A stretch of 64,000 bases of DNA from Sporodiniella umbellata (lineage: Eukaryota > Mucoromycota > Mucoromycetes > Mucorales > Rhizopodaceae), in contig JAIXMR010000029.1 of the NCBI GenBank assembly GCA_025677835.1, positions 1-64,000 on the forward strand, written 5' to 3'. Positions 61,319 to 64,000 of the stretch are shown here, piece by piece. The notes beneath the pieces were generated by a model, which saw only the letters and a program-made list of their open reading frames with translations, made no database searches and was not told where the DNA came from. The translations under genes were made by a program, and so were the position numbers. Every line of letters starts with the position of its first letter. The first letter of the stretch is position 1.

Positions 61319-62418
61319 TTAAATTTCAAGTTTGAAAGTGTAGTAATCTGGATCAAAATGGTGCACACGCACGTAACCGTCTTCACCGCCACTTGAGTAG
61401 CTGTTTCCTTCTGGGTGGACAGAGATTGTGTTGATAGGTCCAAAGTGCCCTCTGACACGACCAACTTCTTCTTCCAAAATTTTGTGATAAAATCTGCTTT
61501 CAAACTTACCCTGTCTAGCAGAGGTCGTTGTGACATTCATTGCATCTTGGCCACCGCCAACAACAACAAACTCCTGATGCTTGGGTGTGATGGATGCAGA
61601 ATTAAGCGGTGTGTCTGTAGTGTATACTTTTTTTATGTCCAATGTAGCAGCGTCAATAATCTTAGCGCTTTTGTCTTTTGAAGAAGTAATGAAATAGGTA
61701 CGATCCAAACTGTGTTGCATATCAGATAAAACGCTTTCGTGAGCTTTGATAGATTTGACTTTTTCATTTGCTTTCCAATCCCATTGACAAACAGTACCGT
61801 CTTCGTGGCCTGTAATGATGTACTTATCCAAGAAACTCCAAGATGCAACTACAGCTTTGGATCCTCCATTGTTGGTTATAGTAACAATGGGTGTGTTTGA
61901 TTCTAAAAACCGTTTGACGTTAGCTATAAATGCCGGTGCAAAAAATATAGAGCCTACGTGAACCGTTAATGTCGCTGTTGACGGGATATACAGTAACAGT
62001 GCCGGAGTATCCCATTCGCTCTTCAGTGACACACAAGACCATGGAATTATCTTCGCTGAACTCAACACGCTTTACTGCTGTCTTGAATTCCCAAGTTTTT
62101 AAGCATCGACCTGTTTGAACCTCCCAAAGCTTGCAAGAATTGTCAGCGGAGCCGGTGACAAGTAAAGTAGAGTCAGCTAAAAGGTACGCGTTAATCCAGA
62201 GCTCATCAAGCAATTAATGTACATATTTTCATACCGTTCACATCAACAGTCCAAATACTTCCTTGATGATCGGAATAGGTACCCAAACGCTCTCCATTGT
62301 GAGAATACCAAACATTTGCGACTTTGTCTTTTGATACTGTGAAAAGCAAGTCACCCTCTCGGTTGTATTTGATCTGTGTTAAGGCACGAGTGTGGCCTTG
62401 AAGCAAAATGGGTCTCAT
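61319..62418 (-). CDS. TIF34: translation initiation factor eIF3 subunit i (WD40)
   Basis: eIF3i, a seven-bladed WD40 subunit of the eIF3 complex. Exons 62418-62235, 62176-61958 and 61923-61319 give 335 residues, the usual length. The start [19 protein letters not shown] is diagnostic. Blades are visible as [42 protein letters not shown] and [33 protein letters not shown] and the C-terminal [33 protein letters not shown] are among the most conserved eIF3i segments. The second intron donor (GTAGGC) was chosen over an alternative GTTCAC. No defects. Confidence 0.96.
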
Positions 62419-63549
62419 GTTACTTTAAAAAAAGAGGTGGAGGTGACCCCCAAAAAAAAAAAGAGGCTTCAAGTTATATTTATTTCTATTAAGCACCCGG
62501 TCCGGACTATCCACTGATTCAAATCAAGATAAAAACGCCCAGTGCTGGTGCTTGCAAATCCTTGCTGACCAATACTCAACACAGTTGTAACCCTTGTAGT
62601 TTCTAGATACTTTGTGTCTATCAGATTATTATGTGATACTATAGGGAAAAGTAAGAAACGACTCAGAAAGCTACCTCAGCTACATTTGTATTTATTTTAT
62701 CAAAATGACCTTTTTAGCTAGGGTACTGTTTGAAATCAGTACAGTATCTTTACTCTCTGTATAGAAAGGGGAATTTGGAAGTAGAAGTATGTGAAAAAAA
62801 AGTGTGTCAGTCGCAAGTATACTAAGTCAAGTATGTTGCTTTATTATGTGTACTCTTAAGAAGCTCAACGCATTATAACTTAGATAAAAGATCGCTTTGT
62901 TTATGCGCATTAAAAATCTTGCACAGTAACTGACTTTCTATATAAAAAAATGAGTACAGTAAAGACACCCCCTTTTTTTTTGAAATACTGTCGAAAGACT
63001 AGAACTATGTGTTTACTATTCTGCGTTTAATTACAAAAGAAACCTTTTAGAGCTGTAACTAAAATACGATGGGGCTCTTCACGCTGTCCGGTTTAGTTGA
63101 GGTAACAAATTTTTCGCAAGACTGCCTTTGTAAATTTTTCTTAAAATGCTCGGTTCAATAATTCGGCTATATCAGGCAATCAAAAAGAGCAAAGAAGCAA
63201 TCTAAAGCAACGAATACTACGATTTCAAGTAAAATGCACTTTTGGTTCACTGCCAAAAAGAACATTTGAAAAAAATATTACACGAGGTTACAATGGAAAA
63301 GTGTAGTTGTCTTTTAGAAGATACATTAACAGAACTAGCTCTGTTAATGTATAAAAATTTCGATCATTAGCTAATAACTATAGGGAGAAGTAAAATGTTT
63401 TATGGTTTCTCCCTTTTCTATTTCAAACTTTTTTTGTCTGATAGGAACTATTAGCAACTATTATACTTTTATTTATTTTATTTTATTTAATTGTTTTTTG
63501 ATTTTTTGATTTATCTCGCTTTTTGTTTCAAAAAAGAGTACAGAGAGAA
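62419..63549. other. intergenic, TIF34 start to the kelch gene
   Basis: 1.13 kb between divergent starts, AT-rich. It contains a hairpin (63321-63352) and TTTATTT/TTTTATTTTATTTAATTG stretches before the downstream ATG. No coding sequence recognised. Confidence 0.45.
63321..63352. repeat. perfect 13-bp inverted repeat (hairpin)
   Basis: ATACATTAACAGA and its exact complement TCTGTTAATGTAT, separated by the 6-bp loop ACTAGC. It lies about 200 bp upstream of the kelch-type gene. It could be a regulatory site or a tiny foldback remnant. Confidence 0.75.
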
Positions 63550-64000
63550 ATGCATTTTATTGCGTTCGCTTTATTTTTTTCTGTATTTAAAGTTTCTAAA
63601 ACGTTAAATACACAAGATCAGTATATTAAACCGCGACCGATATGGGGAAATGGCAAGTTTTTTTATAGCTTTTTACAAAAATTTGACAGTAATCCTCATA
63701 CAAAAATTAAGAGAATAGGATGCGCTTTGATTAAACAAAGAATCGAACTTATTTGCTATGGTGGACAACAAAAATCAAGGGAGTACTCTGAGCATATGTA
63801 TAGTCTAAGTTTGTCTAAAACATGGAGTACAACAGAGCCAGCCTGGTCTCTTTATGTGGATAAAGACCCAAATGATGTTACACTACCTTTATCTTTTTTT
63901 GCTGAAGCTCATATGCCCAATAGTAACTATTTCTTTATTGATGGAGGGGTGGGTCCAGCATCAAAAAATGCACAAATACTTTATTTTGATATAAGAAAAG
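63550..64000 (+). CDS. kelch/galactose-oxidase-type beta-propeller protein, 5' part
   Basis: Open from the ATG at 63550 to the window edge (150 codons, no intron needed so far). The N-terminus MHFIAFALFFSVFK is a plausible signal peptide. Beta-rich blade-like segments follow: CALIKQRIELICYGGQ, EHMYSLSLSKTWST with PAWSLYVDKD, and YFFIDGGVG with AQILYFDIRK. The spacing of Gly-Gly pairs, aromatic residues and Trp fits kelch repeats of the secreted or membrane-anchored kelch proteins common in Mucorales. The rest of the propeller and any membrane anchor lie outside the window. Confidence 0.7.
   Translation, partial: MHFIAFALFFSVFKVSKTLNTQDQYIKPRPIWGNGKFFYSFLQKFDSNPHTKIKRIGCALIKQRIELICYGGQQKSREYSEHMYSLSLSKTWSTTEPAWSLYVDKDPNDVTLPLSFFAEAHMPNSNYFFIDGGVGPASKNAQILYFDIRK

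Noticed and set aside
1..64000. tRNA, rRNA or CRISPR features
   Set aside because: Scanning for T-arm and cloverleaf-like sequence and for regularly spaced repeats gave nothing convincing; a tRNAscan-SE or Infernal run would settle it.

Overview
The window is AT-rich, intron-dense fungal nuclear DNA. I read it as an early-diverging fungus of the Mucoromycota, most likely Mucorales. Introns are short (about 40-150 bp) with CTAAC-type branch points, and many contain long poly-T or poly-A runs. Gene content combines general fungal genes (PRO2, COQ3, NOT1, TIF34, fimbrin) with families poorly represented in yeasts (TMEM135, BAP31, THUMPD3, GCP4, UBR7) and a CotH-family secreted protein typical of Mucorales. 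The species cannot be named from sequence alone. Most gene models were built by hand from splice signals. For every complete multi-exon model the exon lengths sum to a multiple of three, and most junctions restore conserved family sequence.

Layout. 1-129: tail of an unknown gene. 178-575: AC/AT microsatellite. 597-23296: a compact housekeeping block with casein kinase I (-), UBR7 (+), COQ3 (+), a CaM kinase (-), VPS37 of ESCRT-I (+), BAP31 (-), PRO2 (+), a large FUSC membrane protein (-), VMA22 (+), an STF2-like hydrophilin (-), an AVT3-like amino-acid transporter (-) and a THUMP methyltransferase (+). 23506-29988: NOT1, the CCR4-NOT scaffold, in 14 exons. 29989-35435: a gene-poor stretch with one possible 76-residue gene. 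35436-41919: fimbrin (-), a possible small membrane protein (+), a MARVEL protein (+) and CotH (-).

42832-52460 is the most striking structure: a nearly perfect inverted duplication. Its two arms of about 4.02 kb each carry a complete, protein-identical secreted GH18 chitinase, the two copies transcribed divergently, around a spacer of about 1.6 kb. Four diverged copies of a motif of about 54 bp lie in each arm. Directly to the right is decaying mobile DNA: a TA-flanked foldback element and a broken Merlin/IS1595-type transposase whose two catalytic Asp positions read Asn.

54473-64000 returns to ordinary genes: a small acidic GON7-like protein (-), TMEM135 (+), the gamma-tubulin complex protein GCP4 (-), eIF3i/TIF34 (-) and the start of a kelch-type secreted protein (+) cut by the window edge.

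No rRNA, convincing tRNA or CRISPR array was seen. Neighbouring genes share no obvious pathway. Many are divergent pairs sharing an upstream region, or convergent pairs with very short 3' spacing.
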